The translations under genes and the position numbers were made by a program. From contig JAVBPP010000024.1 of assembly GCA_031549535.1 (NCBI GenBank), positions 1-64,000 on the forward strand: a stretch of DNA of 64,000 nt, in the 5' to 3' direction. This DNA is from JAVBPP01 sp031549535. GTDB taxonomy: Bacteria > Bacillota > Clostridia > Oscillospirales > Acutalibacteraceae. This document shows, in pieces, positions 24,798-34,054 of the stretch. Position 1 is the stretch's first letter. The number at the start of each line of letters is the position of its first letter. The notes below the pieces were generated by a model, which searched no databases, was not told the origin of the DNA, and saw only the letters and a program-made list of their open reading frames with translations.

Positions 24798-25599
24798 TAT
24801 CCATCTGATTCAGCTGTGCGGCAATTTTTTTCTGCAGCATCTTCCGCTCGGAATCCGGAATGTTCATCGTCAGCCGATACGCTGCAATCGGCACAATCCA
24901 GCGTTCAATCTCCTCCCGCGCGGCACCGGAGGCGCGGCAGTATTCCCGCACATAAATCCGGCGCACAAGCCCCCGAAAAAGCCGAATCACCATGCGCCGG
25001 GCAGCGGAACTGCCCAGCATTTTGCCGCACTGCAAAATGAGGCTGGTTCGTGCGGCGTCCGCCGCGGGCACGGCAATGCAGGCGTTTGGCCAATCCACGG
25101 CAATCAAACCGTTTGGCGCACAAATAATGTTGTTTAAATGAAAGTCAAAATGGCATAATATGTCGCCGTCCGGCAGGGCCTCTATTTGCCGGAGCAGCTC
25201 CTGTTTCTGCCGCGGCGTAAACAGGGTTGCCCGCTCCATGGCGTGCGCCAAGCGTGTTTTTAAAACAGGCAACCGCGCCTTCGTGGGGCACTGCAGCTGC
25301 AGCTGCAGGCGCGCAAACTGTTTGGCTCTGCGCGGAATACTCCAGGGGGCATACAGCATGCTGCGCAGCAGGGTTTGCCCCTCAATGCGCTCGTAAACAA
25401 TGCCGTTTCGCCCCTCGTATTCAATCAGCTCATACACCTGCGGCGCGCGCAGACCCAGGCGGTTCATCTCCTGCATTACACGAAACTCATGCCGGCAAAA
25501 GGCGAGAGAAATGTGGGGATAGAACAGCTTGATTACACGACCCTGCGGCCATTCGTAAATCTCAGCCGTCGTGCCCCAGCCAATCAGCTTACCCTGCAT
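24757..25599 (-). CDS. APH-like phosphotransferase (kinase fold)
   Basis: A 280-residue protein of the aminoglycoside/choline kinase-like fold. The N-terminal lobe has KLIGWGTTAEIYEW and VIKLF (likely ATP-binding Lys), and the catalytic loop is ILCHFDFHLNNII (HxDxxxxN), with the metal-binding Asp in LIAVDWPNA. It should phosphorylate a small hydroxylated molecule; antibiotic resistance cannot be claimed. The C-terminal residues DIPSASNGSTGFAG are translated from element B, so the original end was replaced or extended. It is encoded upstream of the epimerase on the same strand and may be co-transcribed with it. Confidence 0.72.
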   Translation of the reverse strand: MQGKLIGWGTTAEIYEWPQGRVIKLFYPHISLAFCRHEFRVMQEMNRLGLRAPQVYELIEYEGRNGIVYERIEGQTLLRSMLYAPWSIPRRAKQFARLQLQLQCPTKARLPVLKTRLAHAMERATLFTPRQKQELLRQIEALPDGDILCHFDFHLNNIICAPNGLIAVDWPNACIAVPAADAARTSLILQCGKMLGSSAARRMVIRLFRGLVRRIYVREYCRASGAAREEIERWIVPIAAYRLTMNIPDSERKMLQKKIAAQLNQMDIPSASNGSTGFAG

Positions 25600-25672
25600 G
25601 CGCTATCTCGCTTTCTGAAAAAATAACCTTAACATTTTAACACAAACCGCCTTGCAATTTATTCTTTAGAGG

Positions 25673-25706
25673 AAAAAACCCACAGCACGTTCCGGTACTG
25701 CGGACT
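25673..25706 (-). terminator. Terminator after the 25723 gene
   Basis: On the minus strand a CCGCAG...CTGTGG stem (one G-U pair) is followed by GGTTTTTTCC, just past the stop of the membrane protein gene. Confidence 0.6.
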
Positions 25707-25722
25707 TTTTTCGCTTTAAAAA

Positions 25723-26601
25723 TCAACTGCCCGTTGTCCCGTTCCCACGGGGTGGAATGGTGATATTGATTCCGGTTGAACCGGCGGTTGTGCTGCTTGG
25801 CGCCTGGGTTGGCGCGCTGCTTTGTGTCTGCTGCTCTTTGGAACTGCTCTCCTGCGGGGACTCGGTTGGCGCCTGCGTGGGAGCGGCCGTTTTTTTGACT
25901 GTAATCGCCTCCGGCGCGTCTGTGGCTTGGATGGCGCTGATGATATAGCCCTCCTCATGCTCGCGCAGAGTGATTTTCATAAACTTATCCGGTTCCGGCT
26001 CCACAATTTTCCCCGTTTTATCCTGCGCCAACTCCTCGGCGGGGACGTAACCGACCACAAGCACAATCAGCTTATCGCTCCGCTTGGCCTCATATACCTT
26101 GGGGATATAGGTGGGCGTAACACCTGTTAGGGGGATGAGGTAGCCCTTGCGCGCAGCCTCATAGGTAAAGTCGTAGCTGCTGCCGCTGACGGTGTTATGT
26201 ATGGGCTTGATGTCCGTGCCGAAAATCTTGGCAAACTGCGCGTCCACCTTTTCCGCCGGAATAATCAGACCCACACGGTCGCCGTCCTCATAGTCCTCAT
26301 ACTCACTGGTGGAGGGATTGCTGTGCAGCATGGACCAAATGGTGATGTCGATGAGCTGCTGCATGCTCGCCTTGGTGACATCGTCAAAGGATTCCGGGTC
26401 GTTCATCACAACCGGAACCAGGAAGTTTTCATATTCGGCCAGCTTGGAGCCGTCGTCCGTCCATTGGCGGATATTTTGCGCCGCCATGCGCACCAGAAAA
26501 CCGGCACCCACCACCGCGAGTGCAATAATCAACAGCCCCAGCGCAAAGGCCCAGGGCTTTTTGATGCCCTCGCCTTTCTTCTTTTTTCTTCTCTTTGCCA
26601 T
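25723..26601 (-). CDS. Single-pass membrane protein of unknown function
   Basis: A 292-residue protein: basic N-terminus (AKRRKKKKGEGIKK), one membrane helix (about 17-38), then a 200-residue extracytoplasmic domain and a Thr/Ser/Pro/Gln-rich tail (TQAPTESPQESSS...). No motif is recognised in the folded part (FLVPVVMNDPESFDDVT, GYLIPLTGVTPTYIPKVY, DKLIVLVVGYVPAEE). It lies 12 nt after proA in the same direction and is the last gene of a proB-proA transcript before a terminator. Wall-facing proteins with such tails are common in Clostridia; any link with proline synthesis is likely accidental. Confidence 0.65.
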   Translation of the reverse strand: MAKRRKKKKGEGIKKPWAFALGLLIIALAVVGAGFLVRMAAQNIRQWTDDGSKLAEYENFLVPVVMNDPESFDDVTKASMQQLIDITIWSMLHSNPSTSEYEDYEDGDRVGLIIPAEKVDAQFAKIFGTDIKPIHNTVSGSSYDFTYEAARKGYLIPLTGVTPTYIPKVYEAKRSDKLIVLVVGYVPAEELAQDKTGKIVEPEPDKFMKITLREHEEGYIISAIQATDAPEAITVKKTAAPTQAPTESPQESSSKEQQTQSSAPTQAPSSTTAGSTGINITIPPRGNGTTGS

Positions 26602-26613
26602 AGTGATCCCCTT

Positions 26614-27861
26614 TTATTCCCGAATTTGGCCGTTGCCGTAAATCACAAACTTTTCGCTTACAAGCTTGGATAGCCCCAAGGGGCCGCGCGCATGGAGCTT
26701 TTGGGTGGAGATGCCGATTTCCGCGCCATAGCCAAACTCGCCGCCGTCCGTAAAGCGCGTGGAGGCGTTGACATAAACCGCCGCCGAATCCACTTCGTCT
26801 AAAAAGCGCTGCGCGCTGCTATAATCCTCTGTAACGATGCATTCGCTGTGGTGGGTGGAATAGCGGTCAATCCAGGCAATTGCCTCGTCGATATTCTCCA
26901 CAACCTTGACACTGAGGATATAGTCGCCGTATTCCGTTTCCCAATCCTCCGGGGTAGCCGCCACGGCACCGGGCAAAATGGCGCAGACCACTTCATCCCC
27001 GCGAATTTCCACAGTTTTTTCACACAGACGCCCTTGCATCGTCAACAGGGCAAGCTCCGCTATATCTTTATGAAGCAACACGCTCTCGCATGCATTGCAT
27101 ACGGAGGGGCGGCTGGTTTTTGCGTTGTAAATAATCTGCGCAGCCATTTCAATGTCCGCGTCGCGGTCCACATAGATATGGCAGTTACCCGCACCGGTTT
27201 CAATGACGGGAACGCTTGCGTGTTCCACCACGGAGCGAATCAGCCCCGCCCCGCCCCGCGGAATCAAAACGTCCACATAACCGTTTAGGCGCATGAGTGC
27301 GGTTGCGCTCTCGCGGGAGGTGTCCTCCACCAGCTGAATACAATCCGCAGGGAGCCCTGCCTGCTCCAGCGCCGTGCGCAAAACGCTCACAATTGCGGTG
27401 TTGGAGAAAATCGCTTCCTTCCCCCCGCGCAGAATGACGGCGTTCCCCGCCTTTAAACACAGGGCGGCCGCGTCTGAGGTTACATTCGGCCTTGCCTCAA
27501 AAATAATGCCGATTACGCCCAGCGGCACACTCACGCAATAAACCCTCATGCCGTTGGGGCGCACATCACCCGAACGCATTTTGCCGATGGGGTCCGCCTC
27601 GCTGTTCACCGCGCGCAGCCCCTGTGCCATGCCCGCAATGCGCTCATCGGTCAGCGTCAAGCGGTCGAGCAAGGCCGTGCTCATCCCCGCCTGCGCCGCG
27701 TTTTCCACATCCCGCGCATTGGCGGCACATATCTGCTCGCTGTTTGCAAGCAGAGCCTGTTCCATGGCAGCGAGTGCGGCTGTGCGCACGGCTCCGCCTG
27801 CCTTTGCCAAAAGACGCTGTGCCTGTTTGGCGCGTATGCCCAATTCTTCCATTGTTGTCAT
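26614..27861 (-). CDS. proA: Gamma-glutamyl phosphate reductase
   Basis: A 415-residue NADPH-dependent reductase, second step of proline synthesis, forming glutamate semialdehyde from glutamyl phosphate. Family blocks: VPLGVIGIIFEARPNVTSDAAALCLKAGNAVILRGGKEA, DVLIPRGGAGLI, VIETGAGNCHIYVD, and the catalytic Cys in SVCNACES. The ATG at 27861 is used because the result matches the usual length and lies 5 nt after the proB stop; an upstream extension would overlap proB by over 50 nt. It is coupled with proB. Confidence 0.95.
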   Translation of the reverse strand: MTTMEELGIRAKQAQRLLAKAGGAVRTAALAAMEQALLANSEQICAANARDVENAAQAGMSTALLDRLTLTDERIAGMAQGLRAVNSEADPIGKMRSGDVRPNGMRVYCVSVPLGVIGIIFEARPNVTSDAAALCLKAGNAVILRGGKEAIFSNTAIVSVLRTALEQAGLPADCIQLVEDTSRESATALMRLNGYVDVLIPRGGAGLIRSVVEHASVPVIETGAGNCHIYVDRDADIEMAAQIIYNAKTSRPSVCNACESVLLHKDIAELALLTMQGRLCEKTVEIRGDEVVCAILPGAVAATPEDWETEYGDYILSVKVVENIDEAIAWIDRYSTHHSECIVTEDYSSAQRFLDEVDSAAVYVNASTRFTDGGEFGYGAEIGISTQKLHARGPLGLSKLVSEKFVIYGNGQIRE

Positions 27862-27865
27862 ATGC

Positions 27866-28669
27866 TCATGCCTTTGCCTTTCTGCCGACAAAATGGGTGC
27901 CGATTTGTCGGCCCTCAAACAGTTTGTATAAATCCTCCGGGTCCGCGCCGTTCATCACAATCACATCAATGCCCGCTTCGGTTGCGATTTTTGCGGCCTG
28001 TAGCTTGGTTGCCGTGCCACCTGTGCCCCGTTTGGAGCCCGGTGCGCCGCCCATGGCCATGATTTCGTCCGTAAGCTCCCGAACCAGGGGGATATGGTAC
28101 GCGTCCGGGTTCTCACGCGGATCCGCGCTGAACAGGCCGTCCGTATCCGTTAAAATCACCAGTGCGTCCGCCTCCACAAGCTTTGCCACAATGGCGCTCA
28201 AGCGGTCATTATCCCCGAACACATTCTCGATTTCATCCACCGCAACGCTGTCGTTCTCATTGATAATCGGCAAAACCTGGTACTCCAGCATTTTGCCCAG
28301 CGTGTTAATTAAATTCCCGCGCCGACCCGGCTCCTCTGTGTCAAACTTGGTGATGAGCAGTTGACCGACCGTTTGGCCAAATTCGCCAAACAGCTTGTCA
28401 TACATAAACATCAGCTCGCACTGCCCAACAGTCGCGACAGCCTGGCGGCTGGGCGTATCCTTTGGGCGCTCCGGCAAATTGAGCTTGCCCACGCCGATGC
28501 CCAGCGCGGCGGAGGTGACCAAAATCACTTCTTTGCCGGAGTTGCTCAAGTCAGATAATACTTGCGCCAGCTTGGAAATTCGGCGGATATTCGCCTTGCC
28601 GCTTTCATAAGTCAAGGAGGAGGTACCAACCTTGACGACGATGCGTTTGGCCTGTTTGATGGTTTCCAT
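27866..28669 (-). CDS. proB: Glutamate 5-kinase (short form without PUA domain)
   Basis: A 267-residue amino-acid kinase that makes gamma-glutamyl phosphate, the proline-feedback point. It contains IVVKVGTSSLT, NENDSVAVDEI, FGDNDRLSAIVA and GTGGTATKLQAA, all typical. It lacks the C-terminal PUA domain of the E. coli enzyme, as in many Firmicutes. The usual SSGAI motif reads TSAALG here, with the Gly replaced by Ala; this may alter glutamate or proline binding. Order proB-proA on the minus strand, 14 nt after the M16 peptidase gene. Confidence 0.94.
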   Translation of the reverse strand: METIKQAKRIVVKVGTSSLTYESGKANIRRISKLAQVLSDLSNSGKEVILVTSAALGIGVGKLNLPERPKDTPSRQAVATVGQCELMFMYDKLFGEFGQTVGQLLITKFDTEEPGRRGNLINTLGKMLEYQVLPIINENDSVAVDEIENVFGDNDRLSAIVAKLVEADALVILTDTDGLFSADPRENPDAYHIPLVRELTDEIMAMGGAPGSKRGTGGTATKLQAAKIATEAGIDVIVMNGADPEDLYKLFEGRQIGTHFVGRKAKA

Positions 28670-28683
28670 GCGATTATTCCTAT

Positions 28684-29943
28684 CTATTGTAATATTTCTT
28701 GATACACGTTTTCCGCTTTCAATTCCCCGACCACGCAGAGCGAGGCCTTGCTTAACTCCGTCACCGTCTGCGCCGCCTGCAGAACCTCCGGCAGCGTCAC
28801 TGCGCGAATTTTTTGAATGATTGCATCCTCAGAGAGCACGCTACCGTAAAGCAACTCACTGCGCCCTGTGTGCGAAACCCGCGTTGCCGTGGATTCAAAG
28901 CCCATAATCATGCTGGCAATTGCCTGTTCTTTCACACGGGCAAGCTCCTCCTCCTGCAAAGAGGCGGCAAAGCCGCGCAGGATGGAAACGGTTTCCGTCA
29001 GTGCCTGCACCTCGGCCTCCGGCGAGACGCCCATGGCTATGCCAAACAGCCCCGCCGTCAAATGCGGCACGTGAAAGGATTCCACGGAATACACAAGACC
29101 CAGGTCCTCGCGAATCCGGCGAAACAGCCGGGAAGAGGAGGAGGCGCCGAGCAGGGAGGAATACAGCTGAATGGCATATTTCCGCTCATCCCCCGCCGCC
29201 ACGCCGGGGAAGCCCAAAACAAGCTGGTTCTGCTCCACATCTTTTTCATGCAACAACATGGTAGGCTGGTAGCGCACCGCGCCGAGCATGCCCGCGTCGC
29301 CGCCGTCTTGAATTGTGCCGAAAAATTCCTCGCACAATTCTTCCACGCGTCCCAGGTCAAAATTCCCGCAGAAGGAAACAACCATGCGCGAGGGGCGGTA
29401 ATAGCGCTGCAGGTGGGTGCAAAGGGAATCAATCTTCGTTGCGGAGACGGTTTCCCGCGTGCCGAGGATATTGCGCCCGAAGGCGTTTTCCGGCCAAACG
29501 GATTCATAGAATAAATCCATGCACAAATCCTCCGGAGAATCCTCATACATGGCAATTTCTTCCGTAATAATGCCTTTTTCGGTTTGGATATCCTGCTCAT
29601 CCAGGCGCGGGTTGGTCACCATGTCGGCAATCACCGAAAAGGCCTGCTCCACATGGTCGGTCAGTGCGCGGGCATAAATGCAGGTGTATTCTTTGGCCGT
29701 ATAGGCGTTTAACACGCCGCCAATCGCGTCCATTTGTTGCGCGATATCCTGCGCGCTGCGCGTGGGTGTGCCTTTGAACAGCATGTGCTCCATAAAGTGG
29801 GAAAGCCCGGCCTGCTCCGCGCTTTCGTAGCCGGAGCCGCTCGCAATCCACACCCCCATGGAACAGCTGCGCATGCGCTCGTCCTGCTCCAGCAGAATCC
29901 GCAGCCCGTTGGGGAAAACCAAGCGTTTGATGTCGCGTTCCAA
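28684..29943 (-). CDS. M16 family zinc metallopeptidase
   Basis: A 419-residue processing-peptidase-like enzyme. The inverted zinc motif HFMEHMLFKGT (HxxEH) lies near residue 45, and EEIAMYEDSPEDL about 75 residues later gives the third ligand Glu. The C-terminal half has the usual non-catalytic domain (VYSVESFHVPHLTAGLFGIAMG). Relatives include MlpA/YmxG-type peptidases. The start is TTG at 29943 with AAGGCGG in front. It sits between malic enzyme and proB on the same strand. Confidence 0.9.
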   Translation of the reverse strand: MERDIKRLVFPNGLRILLEQDERMRSCSMGVWIASGSGYESAEQAGLSHFMEHMLFKGTPTRSAQDIAQQMDAIGGVLNAYTAKEYTCIYARALTDHVEQAFSVIADMVTNPRLDEQDIQTEKGIITEEIAMYEDSPEDLCMDLFYESVWPENAFGRNILGTRETVSATKIDSLCTHLQRYYRPSRMVVSFCGNFDLGRVEELCEEFFGTIQDGGDAGMLGAVRYQPTMLLHEKDVEQNQLVLGFPGVAAGDERKYAIQLYSSLLGASSSSRLFRRIREDLGLVYSVESFHVPHLTAGLFGIAMGVSPEAEVQALTETVSILRGFAASLQEEELARVKEQAIASMIMGFESTATRVSHTGRSELLYGSVLSEDAIIQKIRAVTLPEVLQAAQTVTELSKASLCVVGELKAENVYQEILQ

Positions 29944-30029
29944 ATAGTCAACCGCCTTTTTAAAATTTAAGTGAAATAATCATAGTATTTGCGGCGTTAA
30001 AAGTCAATATCGCGGGCTCAGCTGCCGCG

Positions 30030-31199
30030 CTACGCCCGCGCCACACCCGTCTCCCGCGCCGCGCGGGCTACAGCCTCGGCTACGGCTGGGCCTACGCGTG
30101 GGTCGAAGGCCTCCGGTAAAATCCGCTCGCAGCTTCTCTCGTCCGGGGCAATCAAATCCGCCAGTGCGTGGGCAGCCGCGAGTTTCATGGCCTCGTTGAT
30201 GTCACGCGCACGCACATCCAAAGCACCGCGAAAAATGCCGGGGAAGGCCAAAACGTTGTTGATTTGGTTTGGAAAATCACTTCTGCCTGTGCCGACAACT
30301 GCGGCGCCCGCTTTTTTGGCCAAATCGGGCATAATTTCCGGAACAGGGTTTGCCATGGCGAGCACAACGGCATCCGCCGCCATGCCGCGCACCATATCCT
30401 GCGTCACAACGCCCGGCGCGGAGACACCGATAAAGACATCCGCCCCCTGCATGGCATCCGCGAGGGAGCCGCGCCTTTTCTGCTTGTTGGTAAAGGCCGC
30501 AAGCTCCGCCTTGGCGCTGCTTAACGCATCTCCTGCGCAGATAAGGCCGCTGCGGTCACACAGCAGCTGATCCTTCACACCCAGGGTAGCAAGCAGCCTG
30601 GCGATGGCAACCCCCGCCGCACCCGCTCCGCTGAACGCCACCGTACATTCTTCAATCCGCTTGCCCACCAGGCGCAGGGCATTGAGAAGCGCCGCCACGG
30701 TGACTACTGCGGTGCCGTGCTGGTCGTCATGAAAAATAGGGATATCACAGCGCTCCTTGAGCTTGCGCTCAATTTCAAAACAGCGCGGCGCGGAGATGTC
30801 CTCCAGGTTCACACCGCCGAAGCTGCCCGCAAGCAGGGCGACGGTGTTGACAATCTCATCCACATCCTTGGAGCGAATGCAGAGCGGAAGGGCATCCACC
30901 CCGCCGAATTCCTTAAACAAAACGCACTTGCCCTCCATCACAGGCATGCCCGCCTCAGGGCCGATATCGCCCAGCCCCAGCACAGCTGTTCCATCCGTCA
31001 CAACGGCAACGGTGTTCCAGCGGCGGGTGAGCAAATAGCTCTGGTTGACGTCCTTTTGAATTTCCAAGCAGGGCTGTGCAACACCGGGCGTGTAGGCAAG
31101 CGACAGCTCTTGCCGATTGCTGACCGTTGCGCGGGCAACCATCTCCAGCTTGCCCTTCCACTCATAATGCAGCTTCAATGATTCTGATGCGTAATCCAT
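30030..31199 (-). CDS. NAD(P)-dependent malic enzyme
   Basis: A 389-residue enzyme that decarboxylates malate to pyruvate with NAD(P) reduction. Diagnostic sequence: SLAYTPGVAQPC, VAVVTDGTAVLGLGDIGPEAGMPVMEGK, FHDDQHGTAVVT, and the Rossmann loop VAFSGAGAAGVAIARLL. Size matches the short bacterial type without the phosphotransacetylase domain. GGAGAG precedes the ATG; glpK ends 12 nt upstream on the same strand, so glycerol entry and malate/pyruvate conversion are probably co-expressed. Confidence 0.93.
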   Translation of the reverse strand: MDYASESLKLHYEWKGKLEMVARATVSNRQELSLAYTPGVAQPCLEIQKDVNQSYLLTRRWNTVAVVTDGTAVLGLGDIGPEAGMPVMEGKCVLFKEFGGVDALPLCIRSKDVDEIVNTVALLAGSFGGVNLEDISAPRCFEIERKLKERCDIPIFHDDQHGTAVVTVAALLNALRLVGKRIEECTVAFSGAGAAGVAIARLLATLGVKDQLLCDRSGLICAGDALSSAKAELAAFTNKQKRRGSLADAMQGADVFIGVSAPGVVTQDMVRGMAADAVVLAMANPVPEIMPDLAKKAGAAVVGTGRSDFPNQINNVLAFPGIFRGALDVRARDINEAMKLAAAHALADLIAPDERSCERILPEAFDPRVGPAVAEAVARAARETGVARA

Positions 31200-31211
31200 A
31201 TGAACTCTCCT

Positions 31212-32720
31212 TTACTCGTTTGCCCAGCTCAAGGAACGCTCCACCGCCTTCTTCCAGCCCGCATAGAGCGTATCCCGCTGTGCTTGCTCCATGTGCGGCG
31301 TGAAAACCCGCTGCGAGACGCGGTTTTGCAGCAGCTCCTCTTTGTTCTTCCAAAAACCAACAGCTAGCCCGGCGAGATAGGCCGCGCCAAGCGCCGTCGT
31401 CTCCACTGTTTCCGGCCTGTCAACCCGGCAGCGCACAAAATCCGCTTGAATCTGCAGCAAAATATCGCTCACGCTCGCGCCGCCGTCCGCGCGCAGCTGC
31501 GTAAAATCTATGCCGGAATCCGCGCGCATAGCCTCCAGAAGATCCGTAACCTGGAAGGCAATGGCCTCCAGCACACTGCGCGCAATGTGTGCGCGGCTCA
31601 CCCCGCGCGTCAAGCCTACCAAAATCCCCCGCGCATACATATCCCAATACGGTGCGCCCAGGCCCGTGAACGCGGGGACGAAAAAGGCCCCGTTTGCGTC
31701 CGGCACACTCGCGGCAAGCTCATCGCAGCGGCTGGCCGTGTCAATCATATGCAACTCATCCCGCAGCCATTTGATGACGGAACCGGCATTGAAGGCCGAA
31801 CCCTCAATGGCGTATTCCACCGAATCGCCAAGACCCCAGGCAACGCCCGTGAGCAGCTTGTTGTGGGATTGCACCCGTGTTTTCCCCGTGTTCATAAGTA
31901 AAAAACAGCCTGTTCCATAGGTGTTTTTTGCCTCCCCGGGGGAGAAGCAGCATTGCCCGAACAGGGCGGCGGGCTGGTCGCCCACAGCGCTGGCTATGGG
32001 AATGCCCGCAAGCGCCTCCAAACCCAGTATCCCCGGCGCAACCGCCCCGTATACCGCACCGGACGGCATGGGCGTGGGCAGCAATTCCATCGGCACGCGA
32101 AGCTTTTTGCAAAGTGTTTTGTCCCACTGCAGGGTATCCACATCAAACAGCATGGTGCGCGAGGCATTGGAATAATCCGTGATATGCACCTTGCCGCCTG
32201 TCAAATTCCAAATCAGCCAGCTGTCCACCGTGCCAAAACAAAGCTCCCCCGCCTGCGCTTTTTCCCGCGCACCGGGGACGTGATCTAAAATCCAGGCAAT
32301 TTTTGTGCCGGAAAAATAAGCGTCAATCACAAGGCCGGTTTTCTGCGTGATATAGTCTGCCAAACCGGGCTCCTGTTTCAGCTGTTCGCACTGCTCCGCC
32401 GTGCGCCTGCATTGCCAGACAATGGCGTTGTAAATCGGTTTTCCGCTCGCTCTATCCCAGATAACCGTAGTTTCACGCTGATTGGTGATGCCGACCGCGG
32501 CAATCTCCGCCGCCTGCGCCACCCCCTTGCGCAGCAGGGAGGACACGGACTGAAACTGGCTGTAAAGGATTTCCATTGGGTCATGCTCCACCCAGCCCGC
32601 GCGGGGGTAAAGCTGCTGAAATTCGTTCTGAGAGCTCGCGGCGATGGTTCCCCTGCGGTCAAACAAAATCGCCCGGGAGCTGGTGGTTCCCTGGTCAAGC
32701 GCCAAAATATACTGCTTCAT
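31212..32720 (-). CDS. glpK: Glycerol kinase
   Basis: A 502-residue FGGY kinase that makes sn-glycerol-3-phosphate from glycerol and ATP. It opens with ILALDQGTTSSRAILFD and has SQNEFQQLYPRAGWVEHDP, GKPIYNAIVWQCRRT, a TDYSNASRTMLFD block, and FVPAFTGLGAPYWD. The start at 32720 follows GGAGGG and gives a typical length; a longer frame exists but lacks support. A good minus-strand promoter lies at 32757-32785. No GlpF or GlpD is adjacent. Confidence 0.96.
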   Translation of the reverse strand: MKQYILALDQGTTSSRAILFDRRGTIAASSQNEFQQLYPRAGWVEHDPMEILYSQFQSVSSLLRKGVAQAAEIAAVGITNQRETTVIWDRASGKPIYNAIVWQCRRTAEQCEQLKQEPGLADYITQKTGLVIDAYFSGTKIAWILDHVPGAREKAQAGELCFGTVDSWLIWNLTGGKVHITDYSNASRTMLFDVDTLQWDKTLCKKLRVPMELLPTPMPSGAVYGAVAPGILGLEALAGIPIASAVGDQPAALFGQCCFSPGEAKNTYGTGCFLLMNTGKTRVQSHNKLLTGVAWGLGDSVEYAIEGSAFNAGSVIKWLRDELHMIDTASRCDELAASVPDANGAFFVPAFTGLGAPYWDMYARGILVGLTRGVSRAHIARSVLEAIAFQVTDLLEAMRADSGIDFTQLRADGGASVSDILLQIQADFVRCRVDRPETVETTALGAAYLAGLAVGFWKNKEELLQNRVSQRVFTPHMEQAQRDTLYAGWKKAVERSLSWANE

Positions 32721-32756
32721 GGCCAAGCCCTCCCCCATATTCTTCTTAATTGTATT

Positions 32757-32785
32757 ATCATAATCCGTTTGGGCTGCGATGTCAA
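32757..32785 (-). promoter_or_regulatory. Promoter of glpK
   Basis: On the minus strand, consensus TTGACA and TATGAT with 17-nt spacing, about 37 nt upstream of the glpK start. A second TTGTCA-like box lies just upstream. Confidence 0.7.
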
Positions 32786-32855
32786 CTTTTGACAACAAGT
32801 TGCAGCGCTTCAAAAAACGACCTTCACTTGCTTTTTTTCGGCGGCTGCCTTATAG

Positions 32856-32962
32856 TAATACCAATCACCATTAAGAATACTTCCTGCAACATTCGGCAAG
32901 AGCGCATACACGAAACGCCCGTTACCGAATTTTGCAAGTATTCTAAAAGGTGATTGGTATAA
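32856..32962. repeat. Palindromic element A, copy 2 (reverse orientation)
   Basis: About 107 bp, ends TAATACCAATCACC...GGTGATTGGTATAA, the reverse of copies at 7771 and 57105. It fills the gap between the divergent glpK and acyltransferase genes and so must carry or sit beside the latter's promoter. Confidence 0.85.
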
Positions 32963-32987
32963 CAAACAGGGACAAGGGGGGATTTTC

Positions 32988-34049
32988 ATGCGAAAATATC
33001 ATATTGACAATCTGCGCTGGGCAGTGGTTTTATTTTTGTTTCCCTACCACACGTTTATGGTGTATAACCACTTTGGGGACGATTTTTATGTCAAGGGCGC
33101 GGCGCTTCCCTTTGCAGGGAACGTGATTATTGCCACCTGGCCCTTTCTTATGCCGCTGATGTTTCTGCTGGCGGGCGTCAGCTCCTATTATGCGCTGCAA
33201 AAGCGCAGCACGGGAGAATACTGCAAGGAACGCGTGAAAAGGCTGTTGATCCCCTTTCTGGCGGGGGTGCTGCTCCTGGTTCCGAGCCAAACCTATTTTG
33301 CGGAACGCTTTCACAACGGCTATACCGGCGGCTATGTTCGGCAGTATCTCCTCTTTTTCACAAAGCCTACCGATTTGAGCGGCAATACGGGCGGATTTAC
33401 ACCCGGACAGCTTTGGTTCATTCTGTTTCTGTTTGTGATTTCCCTTCTCACGCTACCGCTGTTACACTGGCGGAAACAGTCCGGCAAACAGTTTGCGGCG
33501 GAAAAAATTCCGCTGCCGCTGCTGCTCTTATTTTTCTTGATTCCCAGCGTAAGCCAGATTGTTCTGGATTTTGGCGGAAAAAGCCTGGGGGAGTATAGCG
33601 CCTTTTTTCTGTTGGGTTATTTTGTTGTCGCAAGAGAAGCGCTGCAGCAAAAGCTGGAAAAATACCGCTGGCTCCTGCTTGCGCTCGCTCTGTGCAGCAT
33701 GATACCGTATACTTTTTTCGGCCGGGAGCTGGAGGCAAAAAGCACGCTCGCCTATGAGGCGCTGTACGGTTTTTACGCATGGGCGGCTGTGCTCGCCCTG
33801 CTCGGCCTTGGCAGGCGGTATTTTGCGCAGCATAACAAGCTGACAGCCTATTTATCCGGTGCATCCTTCGGCATTTATGAGTTTCACCAGCAGTGGCTCG
33901 TTATGGCCGCGTTTTTCGCCCTGCGCTGGACAGGCAGCGTACCGCTGCAGCTGGCCATGATACTCGCGTTCAGCGTTGGCGCAACCTTTTTGCAGTACGA
34001 GCTGTTTCGCCGCTGGTCGGTAACGCGGTTTTTGTTTGGACTAAAATGA
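32988..34049 (+). CDS. Acyltransferase 3 family membrane protein
   Basis: A 353-residue integral membrane protein with about ten hydrophobic segments. It opens with YHIDNLRWAVVLFLFPYHTFMVY, the typical first segment with the catalytic His position of acyltransferase-3 proteins (often HxxF or PYH here), followed by MPLMFLLAGVSSYYALQKRS and KERVKRLLIPFLAGVL with the conserved Arg residues. Members O-acylate glycans or lipids at the membrane. AAGGGGGG precedes the ATG. It converges on the ABC exporter pair, 5 bp apart, with no shared terminator seen. Confidence 0.82.
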   Translation: MRKYHIDNLRWAVVLFLFPYHTFMVYNHFGDDFYVKGAALPFAGNVIIATWPFLMPLMFLLAGVSSYYALQKRSTGEYCKERVKRLLIPFLAGVLLLVPSQTYFAERFHNGYTGGYVRQYLLFFTKPTDLSGNTGGFTPGQLWFILFLFVISLLTLPLLHWRKQSGKQFAAEKIPLPLLLLFFLIPSVSQIVLDFGGKSLGEYSAFFLLGYFVVAREALQQKLEKYRWLLLALALCSMIPYTFFGRELEAKSTLAYEALYGFYAWAAVLALLGLGRRYFAQHNKLTAYLSGASFGIYEFHQQWLVMAAFFALRWTGSVPLQLAMILAFSVGATFLQYELFRRWSVTRFLFGLK

Positions 34050-34054
34050 GTCCT

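Noticed and set aside
27862..27918. Longer proA start at 27918
   Set aside because: It would overlap proB by over 50 nt; the start at 27861 gives the normal family length.
32721..32813. 31-residue N-terminal extension of glycerol kinase
   Set aside because: It runs through the predicted promoter; the ATG at 32720 has GGAGGG and matches the conserved N-terminus.
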